A DNA stretch of 64,000 bases, taken from assembly GCA_023436885.1 (NCBI GenBank), contig JAEZHI010000019.1, forward strand, positions 62,001 through 126,000. The letters are read 5' to 3'. Numbering within the stretch: position 1 is the first letter of the stretch; each line of letters begins with the position of its first letter. Origin of the DNA: Pseudomonadota bacterium. Its GTDB lineage: Bacteria; Pseudomonadota; Alphaproteobacteria; Rhizobiales; Pleomorphomonadaceae. Below the pieces are notes generated by a model that searched no databases, was not told where the DNA came from, and was given only the letters and a program-made list of their open reading frames with translations. Below are positions 16,143 to 24,296 of the stretch, piece after piece. The position numbers were made by a program, and so were the translations under genes.

Positions 16143-17056
16143 TGTCGGTCCCGACAGAAGCCCCATCCCGGAAAGCTCGATCCGGTTGGCTGACGCCCCG
16201 GCGCCGCAAGGCCATCCTGGCGCGAGGAGTGCTCTATCTGCTGCTCGCCCTCATCGCCGTGTTCTTTGCCGGCCCGCTCTACATTCTGCTCAGCACGTCG
16301 TTCAAGACGATGCCGGAAATCCAGTCCGGCGGGCTGATGAGCCTGCCACACGATCCCACGGTGCAGCCCTGGGTCACCGCCTGGGGCGAAGCCTGCATCG
16401 GCATCACCTGCGGCGGCCTCAAGGGCTATTTCGGCAACTCGATGGTGATGACCATCCCTGCCGTGCTGATTTCGGTGATGATCGGCGCCATCAACGGCTA
16501 TGCCCTGGCCAAATGGCCGTTTCCGGGCGCCCGCTTCGTCTTCGCCGCCCTGGTGGCCGGCAACTTCGTGCCGTTCCAGGTGGTACTGGCGCCAGTGGCG
16601 GTAACGCTACGCACGCTTGGTTTGTTCGGCTCGGTCGAGGGGCTGATCCTGATCCACGTGATCTACGGCATCCCCATCACCACCATGCTGTTCCGCAACT
16701 TCTTCCTGTCAGTGCCCAACGACCTGATCAAGGCGGCGCGCATCGACGGCGCCGGCTTCTTCTGGATCTTCTTTCGCATCGTGCTGCCCCTGTCGCCGTC
16801 GGTTATCGTGGTGGCGTTGATCCTGCAGTTCACCGGTATCTGGAACGACTTCCTGTTTGCCGTTTCCTTCTCCAACCCGTCGAGCGCACCGATGACGGTG
16901 GCCCTCAACAACCTGGTCAACTCCAACTTCGGGGTGAAGGAATACAACGTGCACATGGCCGCGACGGTGATCGCCGCCGCCCCCACCCTCATCCTCTACA
17001 TCCTGCTCGGCCGCTACTTCCTACGTGGCATGACCGCCGGGGCCGTCAAGGGTTGA
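16142..17056 (+). CDS. Sugar ABC transporter permease 2
   Basis: A 304-residue MalG-like permease, partner of the preceding one. It has an N-terminal basic stretch, a first helix GVLYLLLALIAVFFAGPLYIL, and the EAA loop NDLIKAARIDGAGFFWIFFRIVLP. The insertion around WGEACIGITCGGLKGYFGNS is typical of Gts-type glucose permeases. It starts at the ATG overlapping the previous stop (TGATG) and ends five bases before the ATPase gene. Confidence 0.93.
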   Translation: MSVPTEAPSRKARSGWLTPRRRKAILARGVLYLLLALIAVFFAGPLYILLSTSFKTMPEIQSGGLMSLPHDPTVQPWVTAWGEACIGITCGGLKGYFGNSMVMTIPAVLISVMIGAINGYALAKWPFPGARFVFAALVAGNFVPFQVVLAPVAVTLRTLGLFGSVEGLILIHVIYGIPITTMLFRNFFLSVPNDLIKAARIDGAGFFWIFFRIVLPLSPSVIVVALILQFTGIWNDFLFAVSFSNPSSAPMTVALNNLVNSNFGVKEYNVHMAATVIAAAPTLILYILLGRYFLRGMTAGAVKG

Positions 17057-17061
17057 CCGTC

Positions 17062-18144
17062 ATGATCGACATCCGGATTTCCAACTGCAACAAGAACTAC
17101 GGTTCGCTGAGGGTACTGAAGGACATCAACCTCGAGATCGAGCAGGGCGAGTTCATCGTGCTCCTGGGGCCGTCGGGCTGCGGCAAGTCGACACTCTTGC
17201 ATATCGTGGCAGGGCTCGACCGGCTGAGCTCGGGGGAGATCGAGATCGGCGGACGCGATGTCACCGACGTCGAACCCAAGGACAGGGACATCGCCATGGT
17301 GTTCCAGTCCTACGCGCTCTATCCGACCATGAGCGTGCGCAACAACATGGAATTCGGCCTCAGGATGCGCGGCAAGCCGATGGCGGAAATCCGTCCGCTG
17401 GTCGAGGAAAAGGCCCGCATGCTGCACATCGATCATCTCCTCGACCGGCGGCCGAGCCAGCTTTCCGGAGGTCAGCGGCAACGCGTCGCGATCGGCCGGG
17501 CTTTGGTTCGTGACCCCAAGGTCTTCCTGTTCGACGAGCCACTCTCAAACCTGGATGCCAAGCTGCGCGCCAGTATGCGCACTGAGATCAAGAAGCTGCA
17601 CCTCTCGCTGGGCACCACGGCGATCTATGTGACCCACGATCAGCTGGAGGCGATGACGCTGGCCACACGTTTGGTGGTGATGAAAGCCGGCGAAATCCAG
17701 CAGGTGGGCAAGCCGGAAGAGGTTTATCACCGCCCCGTCAACCTGTTCGTCGCCGACTTTCTCGGCAACCCCGGTATGAACTTCATGAAGGGGCATCTCC
17801 GTGTCGACGGCGATCGGGTATCGGCCGATGTCAACGCCGCGACCATACCGCTCAATGGCTATGGGTTTGAAACGCCACCGGTCGACGGGCAAGCCGTGGT
17901 GGTCGGTCTCCGTCCGGAGTCCGTGCAGCCGGCAACCGGCAGCGAGACCTTTACCCTCACGCTCAAACCAACGCTCACCGAGCACACAGGTTCGGACAAT
18001 CTGGTGGTGATGGCGATGGGCGAGCAAGAGATCGTCGGTAAGTTCCCCACCGACACGCTGCCAAAGCTCGGAGAGCCCGTCACGGTGAGCTTCGATCTCA
18101 GTCGCCTGTCGGTGTTCGACGCTCAAACCGAGCGGCGCATTTAG
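17062..18144 (+). CDS. Sugar ABC transporter ATP-binding protein (MsmK/UgpC type)
   Basis: A 360-residue ATPase energising the sugar importer. Walker A GPSGCGKST is near residues 39-47, the signature is LSGGQRQR, Walker B is VFLFDEPLSNLD, and the switch His lies in YVTHD. The C-terminal third is the TOBE/OB domain (GLRPESVQ), as in MalK-like proteins, which can receive regulatory input. It is the last gene of the glucoside operon and is convergent with the tetR-type gene, stops five bases apart. Confidence 0.95.
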   Translation: MIDIRISNCNKNYGSLRVLKDINLEIEQGEFIVLLGPSGCGKSTLLHIVAGLDRLSSGEIEIGGRDVTDVEPKDRDIAMVFQSYALYPTMSVRNNMEFGLRMRGKPMAEIRPLVEEKARMLHIDHLLDRRPSQLSGGQRQRVAIGRALVRDPKVFLFDEPLSNLDAKLRASMRTEIKKLHLSLGTTAIYVTHDQLEAMTLATRLVVMKAGEIQQVGKPEEVYHRPVNLFVADFLGNPGMNFMKGHLRVDGDRVSADVNAATIPLNGYGFETPPVDGQAVVVGLRPESVQPATGSETFTLTLKPTLTEHTGSDNLVVMAMGEQEIVGKFPTDTLPKLGEPVTVSFDLSRLSVFDAQTERRI

Positions 18145-18149
18145 CCCGA

Positions 18150-18740
18150 TCAGCCTGGCCGCTTCGCCTGCAGACCTGAAATCATGATGTCGATGATGGC
18201 TGCTGCCGCAGCCTCTTCGTTGTCGCGCCCACCGCTGAACCGGACCATGCCGGCGAGCGCCCGCAGCAGGTCGATCGGCTCGGTATCGATGCCGATATCG
18301 CCGGCGGCGACGGCGTTCCCCACCAAGAGATCGATCGTCCGCTTGGTCGCGGCACCGGAAGCGGCAAAGAGCGCCGACTTGCCGTCGGCAAGTGAGTCCA
18401 AGAGTTCCATCATGCCGTGCTTGACGGACAGGTAGCCGAAGAACAGGCGCATCCATTCTCTCAGCGCTTCGACCGGCGGCCGGCTGGCTGCAAGCTCAGA
18501 AGCCGCCCGCACCAGTTGGTCGCTTTCGTTGCGATAGACGGCCTCGATCAGGGCGTCGCGCGTCGGGAAATGCCGGTAGAGCGTACCGATGCCGACACCA
18601 GCCGTCCGGGCCACTTCCTCAAGGCTGGTAGCCCCTCCCCTCTCGGCGAATACCGCCTTCGCCGCGTCGATCAGCCGGGAGCGGTTGCGCTCGGCATCGG
18701 CGCGCGGTTTGCGAGGCGGCTTTTCGGCGCTGTCGATCAC
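18150..18740 (-). CDS. TetR-family transcriptional regulator
   Basis: A 196-residue regulator with a TetR HTH at about residues 18-65 (RLIDAAKAVFAERG, TSLEEVARTAGVGIGTLYRHFPTRDALIEAVY). The C-terminal ligand domain resembles those of TetR proteins that control oxidoreductases. It is divergent from an SDR oxidoreductase; a perfect 7-bp inverted repeat lies 23 bp upstream of its start, so autorepression and control of the SDR gene are likely. Effector unknown. Confidence 0.9.
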   Translation of the reverse strand: MIDSAEKPPRKPRADAERNRSRLIDAAKAVFAERGGATSLEEVARTAGVGIGTLYRHFPTRDALIEAVYRNESDQLVRAASELAASRPPVEALREWMRLFFGYLSVKHGMMELLDSLADGKSALFAASGAATKRTIDLLVGNAVAAGDIGIDTEPIDLLRALAGMVRFSGGRDNEEAAAAAIIDIMISGLQAKRPG

Positions 18741-18762
18741 GTCCGTGTGAACCCATTGATAA

Positions 18763-18779
18763 ACGGAGGATGCCTCCGT
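18763..18779. promoter_or_regulatory. Putative TetR operator
   Basis: A perfect inverted repeat ACGGAGG-ATG-CCTCCGT in the tetR/SDR divergent region, 23 bp from the tetR ATG. A looser copy (GGAG-N5-CTCC, 18791-18803) follows. Flanks are AT-rich, as around promoters. Confidence 0.55.
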
Positions 18780-18879
18780 ATTTTAAAAGCGGAGACAACC
18801 TCCTCTTTTATTCTGAAACTGGCCGCCGAGCAATGGTTCGCCCGGTTTCGCTGGGGCAATCTCGACACAGGAGACAGAT

Positions 18880-19851
18880 ATGACCGTAACATTCGGCGCA
18901 ACCTCCACCACCGACGAGGTGCTCGCCGGCGTCGATCTTTCCGGCAAGCGGATTTTGGTTACCGGCGTTTCGGCCGGCCTCGGCGTCGAAACGGCGCGTG
19001 CGCTGGTCGCTCACGGCGCTTCGGTGGTCGGGGCGGCGCGCGACCTCAGGAAAGCCGAAGCGGCAACGGCGCCGGTGCGCGCTGCGATCACCGAAGGCAA
19101 CGGCGCTTTTGAGCTGATCGAGCTGGACCTTGCCTCGTTCGCCAGTATTCGCGCGGCCACGGACAAACTCGTTGCCGATGGCAGGACGTTCGATGTTGTC
19201 ATCGCCAACGCCGGCGTCATGGCCACGCCATTCGGCCGTACCGCCGATGGCTTCGAGACACAGTTCGGCACCAACCACCTCGGCCACTTCCTGTTCGTCA
19301 ACCGCATCGCCGGGCTGATCGCGCCGGGCGGGCGGCTCGTCAACCTCTCCTCCGCCGGCCACCGCTATGCCGACGTAGACCTTGATGATCCGAACTTCGA
19401 ACGTACATCCTACGATCCCTGGGTCGCCTACGGCCGCTCGAAGACCTCAAATGTCCTATTTGCCGTAGAGTTTGACCGCCGGCACAGGGAGCGCGGCATC
19501 AGGGCGACTGCCGTGCATCCAGGCGGGATCGACACCGAACTCAGCCGTCATCTTGGTGCGGGCGGAATGAAAGCCCGGGTCGAAACCATAAACGCCGAAC
19601 TGGCCGCCGCCGGCAAGCCGCCCATCAAGCTGAAAACCATACCGCAGGGCGCGGCCACTTCGGTCTGGGCTGGGATTGTAGCGTCTGGCGACGAAATCGG
19701 CGGACGCTATTGCGAGAACTGCCATGTTTCGGACATCACCGAGGGGCCGATCAGCCCCGATACCGGAGGCGTCCGCTCCTACGCCGTCGATCCCGACCGC
19801 GCCAGGGCATTGTGGGCCAAGAGCGAAGAGCTAGTCGGCGAGCGCTTCTGA
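18880..19851 (+). CDS. Short-chain dehydrogenase/reductase
   Basis: A 323-residue SDR, probably NAD(P)H-dependent. The Rossmann motif TGVSAGLGVETARAL is near residues 28-42, NAG appears in VVIANAGVM, and the catalytic Tyr-x3-Lys is YGRSK with the Ser in NLSSAG. The length and C-terminal region resemble retinol dehydrogenase-like or WW-oxidoreductase-like SDRs. Substrate unknown; control by the divergent TetR protein suggests response to a small organic compound. AGGAGAC precedes the ATG. An SDR-type hairpin follows the stop. Confidence 0.9.
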   Translation: MTVTFGATSTTDEVLAGVDLSGKRILVTGVSAGLGVETARALVAHGASVVGAARDLRKAEAATAPVRAAITEGNGAFELIELDLASFASIRAATDKLVADGRTFDVVIANAGVMATPFGRTADGFETQFGTNHLGHFLFVNRIAGLIAPGGRLVNLSSAGHRYADVDLDDPNFERTSYDPWVAYGRSKTSNVLFAVEFDRRHRERGIRATAVHPGGIDTELSRHLGAGGMKARVETINAELAAAGKPPIKLKTIPQGAATSVWAGIVASGDEIGGRYCENCHVSDITEGPISPDTGGVRSYAVDPDRARALWAKSEELVGERF

Positions 19852-19857
19852 ACATCA

Positions 19858-19890
19858 AGCCGCCGGCCCGACAACTCAGGACCGGCGGCT
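19858..19890 (+). terminator. Hairpin after the SDR gene
   Basis: AGCCGCCGG (19858-19866) pairs with CCGGCGGCT (19882-19890) directly after the stop codon. No T-run follows, so it may stabilise the 3' end rather than terminate intrinsically. Confidence 0.45.
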
Positions 19891-19930
19891 AACCAACCTG
19901 TTAAATTATGAATATTTTTCAGCCACTTAC

Positions 19931-19970
19931 ATGTCATAAGGCATTCACACAACTGTCACGCTTGCGTCAT
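19931..19970 (+). promoter_or_regulatory. Tandem PhoB boxes
   Basis: Four 7-bp units at exact 11-bp spacing: ATGTCAT (19931), CATTCAC (19942), CTGTCAC (19953) and GCGTCAT (19964). The 7-bp repeat with 4-bp spacer is the known PhoB site; the last two units match best. It ends 61 bp before the alkaline phosphatase ATG, and a weak -10-like TACCAA lies 10 bp downstream at 19981. PhoB control by phosphate limitation is inferred. Confidence 0.75.
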
Positions 19971-20031
19971 GCCCCCTGCCTACCAAGGACTGCGCGCTTT
20001 TCGACGCGATCCATTTTTCAAGGGGCAAATA

Positions 20032-21777
20032 ATGCGCACTCTTCTTCTGGCGCTGACCGCCAGCACGGCTTTGATCGGGGCGGCCGGTGCAGCCACCGTT
20101 TATCCGCTCGACCGGGCGACCATCCTCGCCGGCTCTCCCTTTGATTTCAAGGTGGAGTTCAAGGGCACGGTGAAGGCGGACGACGTCAAGATCACCGTCA
20201 ATGGGGCCGACTACAAGGCCACGCTCGGACACGAAGTTCAGTTCGTCGAGAGCGAAAAGGGCAAGGACGATGCACCCCTCGGCTCAGCCGTGTTGCTGCG
20301 CGGCGTGAAGATCGACAAGGCCGGCGCCTACAAGGTGGAAGTCGCCGCCGGTGACGAGAAGAAGTCGGTCACCTGGAACGTCTATGCGACGCCGGCGACT
20401 CCCAAGGCAAAGAACATCATCTTCATGCTGGGTGACGGCCTGTCGGTCGCCCATCGGACCGCCGCACGCATCATGTCCAAGGGCATGACCGAGGGCAAGG
20501 CCAACGGCCGTCTCGCCATGGACGACCTCGACCACATGGCGTTCATCGGCACGTCGTCGACCGGAGCGATTGCCACGGACTCGGCCAATACCATGTCCGC
20601 CTACATGACCGGCCACAAGTCGGCCATCAACGCCCTCGGCGTCTATGCCGACCGCACGCCGTCGTCGCTGGATGATCCCAAGGTCGAGAACATCGCCGAG
20701 GCCCTGCGCCGCCAGACCAAGAAATCGCTCGGCGTGGTCGTTCTGTCAGAACTCGAAGATGCCACGCCGGCCGCGGTCGTCTCGCACACGCGTCGCCGCG
20801 CCGATAAGGCCGAAATCGTCGGCATGTTCTATGACGTCAAGCCCGAGGTCATGCTCGGCGGCGGCTCGGCCTACTTCCTCAGCAAGGACGTGCCCGGCTC
20901 CAAGCGCAAGGACGACAAGGACTATATCAAGCTGTTCCAGGACGCCGGCTACAAGCTCGCGACCGACAAGGACGAACTGGCCAAGGCGGCAGGTTCCGAC
21001 AAGATTCTCGGCCTCTTCCACCCCAGCAACATGGATTATGCCGTCGACCGGATGCAGCTCAAGAAGGGCACTGTCGACAAGTTCCCGAAGCAGCCGGGCC
21101 TCGTCGAGATGACCAAAGTTGCCCTCGACAATCTCTCGAAGAATCCTGAAGGCTTCTTCCTGATGGTCGAGGCCTCCGACATCGACAAGGCGAGCCACCC
21201 GCTCGACTTCGATCGCGCTGTGTTCGACACAATCGAGTTCGACCATGCCATCGCGCTGGCTCGCGAATTCCAGGCCAAGAACCCCGACACGCTGATCGTC
21301 GTCACCGGCGACCATACGCATGGCGTTTCGCTGATCGGCACCATCGACGACACCCTGAATGTCAAGGAAGGCCGCGAAAAGGTCGGCACCTACGACAAGG
21401 CCGGTTTCCCGAACTACGAAGACAAGGATGGCGACGGCTATCCGGACAGCATCGCCGTGTCCCGCCACCTCGCCATGTTCGCCAACAATGGCCCGGATCA
21501 CTACGAGACCTTCGAGCCGAAGCTTGATGGCCCGTTCGAGCCGGCCGTGAAGAACCAGGATGGCGCTTACGTCGCCAACGAGAAGTACAAGGACGTGCCG
21601 AGCGCCGTGTTCGTCGAGGGGAATATCCCCCGCGATGAGGACACCGGTGTCCATGCCGTTGACGACGTCGTGCTGCAGGCTGCCGGCCCCGGCGCCGAAG
21701 AGTTCAAGGGCTACATGGAAGAAAGCGACGTCTACAAGGTGCTCGCCGATACTTTCGCCCTTGGCGTGAAACAGTAA
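20032..21777 (+). CDS. Alkaline phosphatase (PhoA family), exported
   Basis: A 581-residue periplasmic phosphomonoesterase. The signal peptide MRTLLLALTASTALIGAAGA starts at ATG 20032 after AAGGGG. An unusual N-terminal beta-rich domain of about 100 residues (VYPLDRATILAGSPFDFKVEF onward) precedes the catalytic domain. Catalytic features are complete: the metal Asp in MLGDG, the nucleophile Ser184 in TDSAN, DIDKASH, TGDHTHG and the late His in TGVHA. It should bind two Zn and one Mg. Tandem PhoB boxes lie upstream. A strong terminator separates it from the CPFC protein and ABC genes that follow on the same strand. Confidence 0.93.
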   Translation: MRTLLLALTASTALIGAAGAATVYPLDRATILAGSPFDFKVEFKGTVKADDVKITVNGADYKATLGHEVQFVESEKGKDDAPLGSAVLLRGVKIDKAGAYKVEVAAGDEKKSVTWNVYATPATPKAKNIIFMLGDGLSVAHRTAARIMSKGMTEGKANGRLAMDDLDHMAFIGTSSTGAIATDSANTMSAYMTGHKSAINALGVYADRTPSSLDDPKVENIAEALRRQTKKSLGVVVLSELEDATPAAVVSHTRRRADKAEIVGMFYDVKPEVMLGGGSAYFLSKDVPGSKRKDDKDYIKLFQDAGYKLATDKDELAKAAGSDKILGLFHPSNMDYAVDRMQLKKGTVDKFPKQPGLVEMTKVALDNLSKNPEGFFLMVEASDIDKASHPLDFDRAVFDTIEFDHAIALAREFQAKNPDTLIVVTGDHTHGVSLIGTIDDTLNVKEGREKVGTYDKAGFPNYEDKDGDGYPDSIAVSRHLAMFANNGPDHYETFEPKLDGPFEPAVKNQDGAYVANEKYKDVPSAVFVEGNIPRDEDTGVHAVDDVVLQAAGPGAEEFKGYMEESDVYKVLADTFALGVKQ

Positions 21778-21795
21778 GCTCCCCACGGAAACATC

Positions 21796-21836
21796 GCGGG
21801 CCGGACGGTCGACGGCCGTCCGGCCCGCAGCTTTTT
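21796..21836 (+). terminator. Strong terminator/attenuator after alkaline phosphatase
   Basis: GCGGGCCGGACGG (21796-21808) pairs perfectly with CCGTCCGGCCCGC (21816-21828) around a 7-nt loop, followed by AGCTTTTT. It lies inside the 75-bp gap before the next same-strand gene, so downstream genes would be expressed by read-through or from another promoter. Confidence 0.8.
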
Positions 21837-21852
21837 ACAGATGGAGCCTTCC

Positions 21853-22308
21853 ATGGCCGCTACGGCAATCACGAGGATGAACCGCCGAATATTCCTGGCC
21901 GGTGTTGCGGCCCTCTCCTTTGCCGGAGTTGCAAAGGCGGGCGACAAGCTGACCTTCGACGAACTTTACGGCAAGGTGTCGGTCCTCGGCCTCGCCTTCT
22001 CGGACAAGGTGAAAGCGCTTGGCGGCAAGACGGTTTCGATGCGTGGCTTCATGGCGCCGCCGCTAAAGGCGGAAGCCAAGTTCTTCGTTCTGACTGAAAT
22101 TCCGATGGCGCTCTGCCCGTTCTGCTCGTCGGACGCCGACTGGCCGAGCAACATCGTGGTCGTCTACATTGATGAGCTGACCACCTTCGTCCCACCGTCA
22201 AAGCTGATCGAGGTGACCGGCACGCTGGAAGTCGGATCCTGGACGGATCCGGAGACCGGATTCGTCAGCCTGCTGCGCCTCGTTCACTCCTCATTCGAGA
22301 CGGTGTGA
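21853..22308 (+). CDS. Exported conserved protein with CPFC motif
   Basis: A 151-residue protein with an N-terminal export signal (NRRIFLAGVAALSFAGVAKA) and a compact beta-rich domain: VSMRGFMAPPLKAEAKFFVLTE, then CPFC at residues 88-91, then DWPSNIVVVYIDE and KLIEVTGTLEVGSW. The arrangement recalls DUF3299-type OB-fold proteins encoded beside FtsX/LolD ABC genes in zinc-regulated clusters of other bacteria; that relation is by analogy. The Cys pair could bind metal or undergo redox. GGAG six bases before ATG 21853 sets the start (an ATG 12 bases earlier lacks one). It precedes the ABC ATPase by three bases. Confidence 0.75.
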   Translation: MAATAITRMNRRIFLAGVAALSFAGVAKAGDKLTFDELYGKVSVLGLAFSDKVKALGGKTVSMRGFMAPPLKAEAKFFVLTEIPMALCPFCSSDADWPSNIVVVYIDELTTFVPPSKLIEVTGTLEVGSWTDPETGFVSLLRLVHSSFETV

Positions 22309-22311
22309 ACC

Positions 22312-22998
22312 ATGCTGCCGCTTGCCCTTTCCGATGTCTCGATCTCCTTTCCAGGCCTCGCCCAGCCGGTGCTTGCGATCGACAACCTGACGGTTCCGGC
22401 CGGTAAACGGCTCGCCGTCACCGGTGCGTCCGGTTCGGGCAAGAGCACCTTCGTCAATCTCATCTCCGGCCTGGAGCGTCCCGACAACGGAACGATCCGC
22501 TGGCGGGACACCGACATTGCCAGTCTCTCGGAAAGTCGACGCGATCGCTGGCGTGCCACGAATGTCGGTCTGGTCATGCAGGACTTTCACCTGTTTCCAG
22601 GTCTCACCGCCATCGACAACGTGCTGTTGCCGGCTCGCCTCGCCCGTGCCGCCACAGCCGAAGTCAAGGCACGCGCGCTCGTACTCCTTTCCCGTGTCAG
22701 TCTCTCTCGACCCAACCAGTCCGTAGAGACCATGTCGCGCGGCGAGATGCAGCGCGTTGCCGTCGCGCGCGCGCTCCTTCGCCGGCCCGGCGTGATCATT
22801 GCCGATGAACCGACCGCCAGTCTCGATGCTGAAGCTGGTGCTGAAGTCGGGAAGCTGCTTCTCGAGCTGGCCGAACAGGAAGGTGCCACTCTGATCGTCG
22901 TCAGTCATGACGAACGGCTGACCGAACGGCTCGATAGGCGCATCCGGCTGGCATCCGGTCGCATTGTTGACGACACAGCCGCGGAGGTCTCGCCGTGA
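22312..22998 (+). CDS. ABC transporter ATP-binding protein (LolD/MacB type)
   Basis: A 228-residue ATPase partner of an FtsX-type permease. Walker A reads GASGSGKST, Walker B VIIADEPTASLDAEAG, and the switch VVSHD. The signature is SRGEMQR rather than LSGGQ, as often seen in this subfamily. MacB/LolD-type ATPases drive mechanotransmission across the membrane rather than classical import. It starts three bases after the CPFC gene, and its TGA overlaps the GTG start of the permease, so the three are translationally coupled. Confidence 0.93.
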   Translation: MLPLALSDVSISFPGLAQPVLAIDNLTVPAGKRLAVTGASGSGKSTFVNLISGLERPDNGTIRWRDTDIASLSESRRDRWRATNVGLVMQDFHLFPGLTAIDNVLLPARLARAATAEVKARALVLLSRVSLSRPNQSVETMSRGEMQRVAVARALLRRPGVIIADEPTASLDAEAGAEVGKLLLELAEQEGATLIVVSHDERLTERLDRRIRLASGRIVDDTAAEVSP

Positions 22999-24296
22999 TC
23001 CGTTTCGTTTTTGCCGACCTTCGCCGACTCTGGGCTGCCTCTCTGGTGATCATGCTTCTCGTGGCGCTGGCAACCGCGCTAGGCGTCGCCGTCACGCTTC
23101 AGGAGCGGGCGCTGCGCCTTGGTTCAGCACGGGCCGCCGACAAATTCGACCTGATCGTTGGTGCGCCAGGATCGGAAACTCAGCTCGTCCTTTCCTCGGT
23201 GTTCCTTCAGCCTGCCGCGCTGCCGCTGATGTCGGGAGAGGTGTTGACCAAGCTGGCCTCCGATCCGAGGGTCGCCTGGGCTGCTCCGATCGGGTTTGGC
23301 GATAACTTCAAGGGATACCCGATTGTCGGAACTACAAGGGCTCTCATCTCAGGCACGACAACGGGCTTCCTTGAGGGCAAGATGTTTACCCTCGAAGGTG
23401 ACGCAGTTGTCGGTTCGGCCGTCGACCTCACAATCGGCGCCGACGTGAAGCCGATGCATGGAGCAGCCGGCGAAGGCGGAGAGACGCACGCCGACAGTGC
23501 CTATCACGTTGTCGGCAAGCTTCAGCCGACCGGAACGGCCTGGGATCGAGCCATTCTCGTTCCTATCCAGGCGGTTTGGCACATTCACGGCCTCGGTGAC
23601 GATCACGATCATGAAGGCGAAGCCTCCTCGTCCGAGCATCATGAGGATGCTTCCGCTGCGACCTCTGGGCACGGAGCCGACGAGGACGCTGAAGTGCATC
23701 ATCACCACGGCCATATCGACGCCGATGCTGCGCTCAATGAGGATTTCAGCCACGATGTGCCTGGCCTGCCGGCGTTGCTTATCAAGCCGAAGACCATCGG
23801 TGATGCCTACACGCTGAGGCAAACCTATCGCACGACGGAGGGGACACGCGCGGTCTTCCCGGCCGAAGTCCTGACCTCGCTTTATGCGACACTTGGCGAT
23901 GCTCGCACCGTATTGATGTATGTCGCCTACGGAGCGCAAATCCTGGTCGCGGCGGCATTGATGTTGATCGCCGTCATCCACGTCGCCCAGCGACGCAAGC
24001 AGATTGGAGCACTCCGGGCTTTCGGCGCGCCACGTCTTGCCGTCTTCGGCATTGTCTGGCTGGAACTGTTGTTGCTCGTGGCGATCGGTGTCGGTGCCGG
24101 CTTCGGCCTGGGCTATGGCGCAGCGGAGTTTCTGGCCGGCCTGTTCACGGCGCAAAGCGGCGTTCGGATGCCGGTTGAGTTCACCTCATCCGATGCCGCA
24201 CTGGCTGCAACGTTCCTCGCCGTCGCCGCGCTGATGGCAGCGCTGCCCGCAGCCCTCGCCTATCGTCAATCGCCGGTCGAGGCGCTCAGGGGGTGA
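22995..24296 (+). CDS. FtsX-family ABC permease with His-rich periplasmic loop
   Basis: A 433-residue MacB/FtsX permease with one N-terminal helix, a large periplasmic domain and three C-terminal helices (starting VLMYVAYGAQILVAAALML, with the coupling segment RRKQIGALRAFGAPR). Within the periplasmic domain, residues 196-253 are extremely His/Asp/Glu-rich: 13 His, including HHHH, DHDH and EHH. This suggests binding of Zn, Ni or Co. It begins at GTG 22995 overlapping the ATPase stop. Its 3' end overlaps the convergent oxidoreductase gene by 11 bp. Export, extraction from the membrane or metal loading are all possible roles. Confidence 0.92.
   Translation: MIRFVFADLRRLWAASLVIMLLVALATALGVAVTLQERALRLGSARAADKFDLIVGAPGSETQLVLSSVFLQPAALPLMSGEVLTKLASDPRVAWAAPIGFGDNFKGYPIVGTTRALISGTTTGFLEGKMFTLEGDAVVGSAVDLTIGADVKPMHGAAGEGGETHADSAYHVVGKLQPTGTAWDRAILVPIQAVWHIHGLGDDHDHEGEASSSEHHEDASAATSGHGADEDAEVHHHHGHIDADAALNEDFSHDVPGLPALLIKPKTIGDAYTLRQTYRTTEGTRAVFPAEVLTSLYATLGDARTVLMYVAYGAQILVAAALMLIAVIHVAQRRKQIGALRAFGAPRLAVFGIVWLELLLLVAIGVGAGFGLGYGAAEFLAGLFTAQSGVRMPVEFTSSDAALAATFLAVAALMAALPAALAYRQSPVEALRG

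Noticed and set aside
20746..21786. 346-codon minus-strand frame over the alkaline phosphatase
   Set aside because: Antisense to a complete PhoA-type active site; no homology features.
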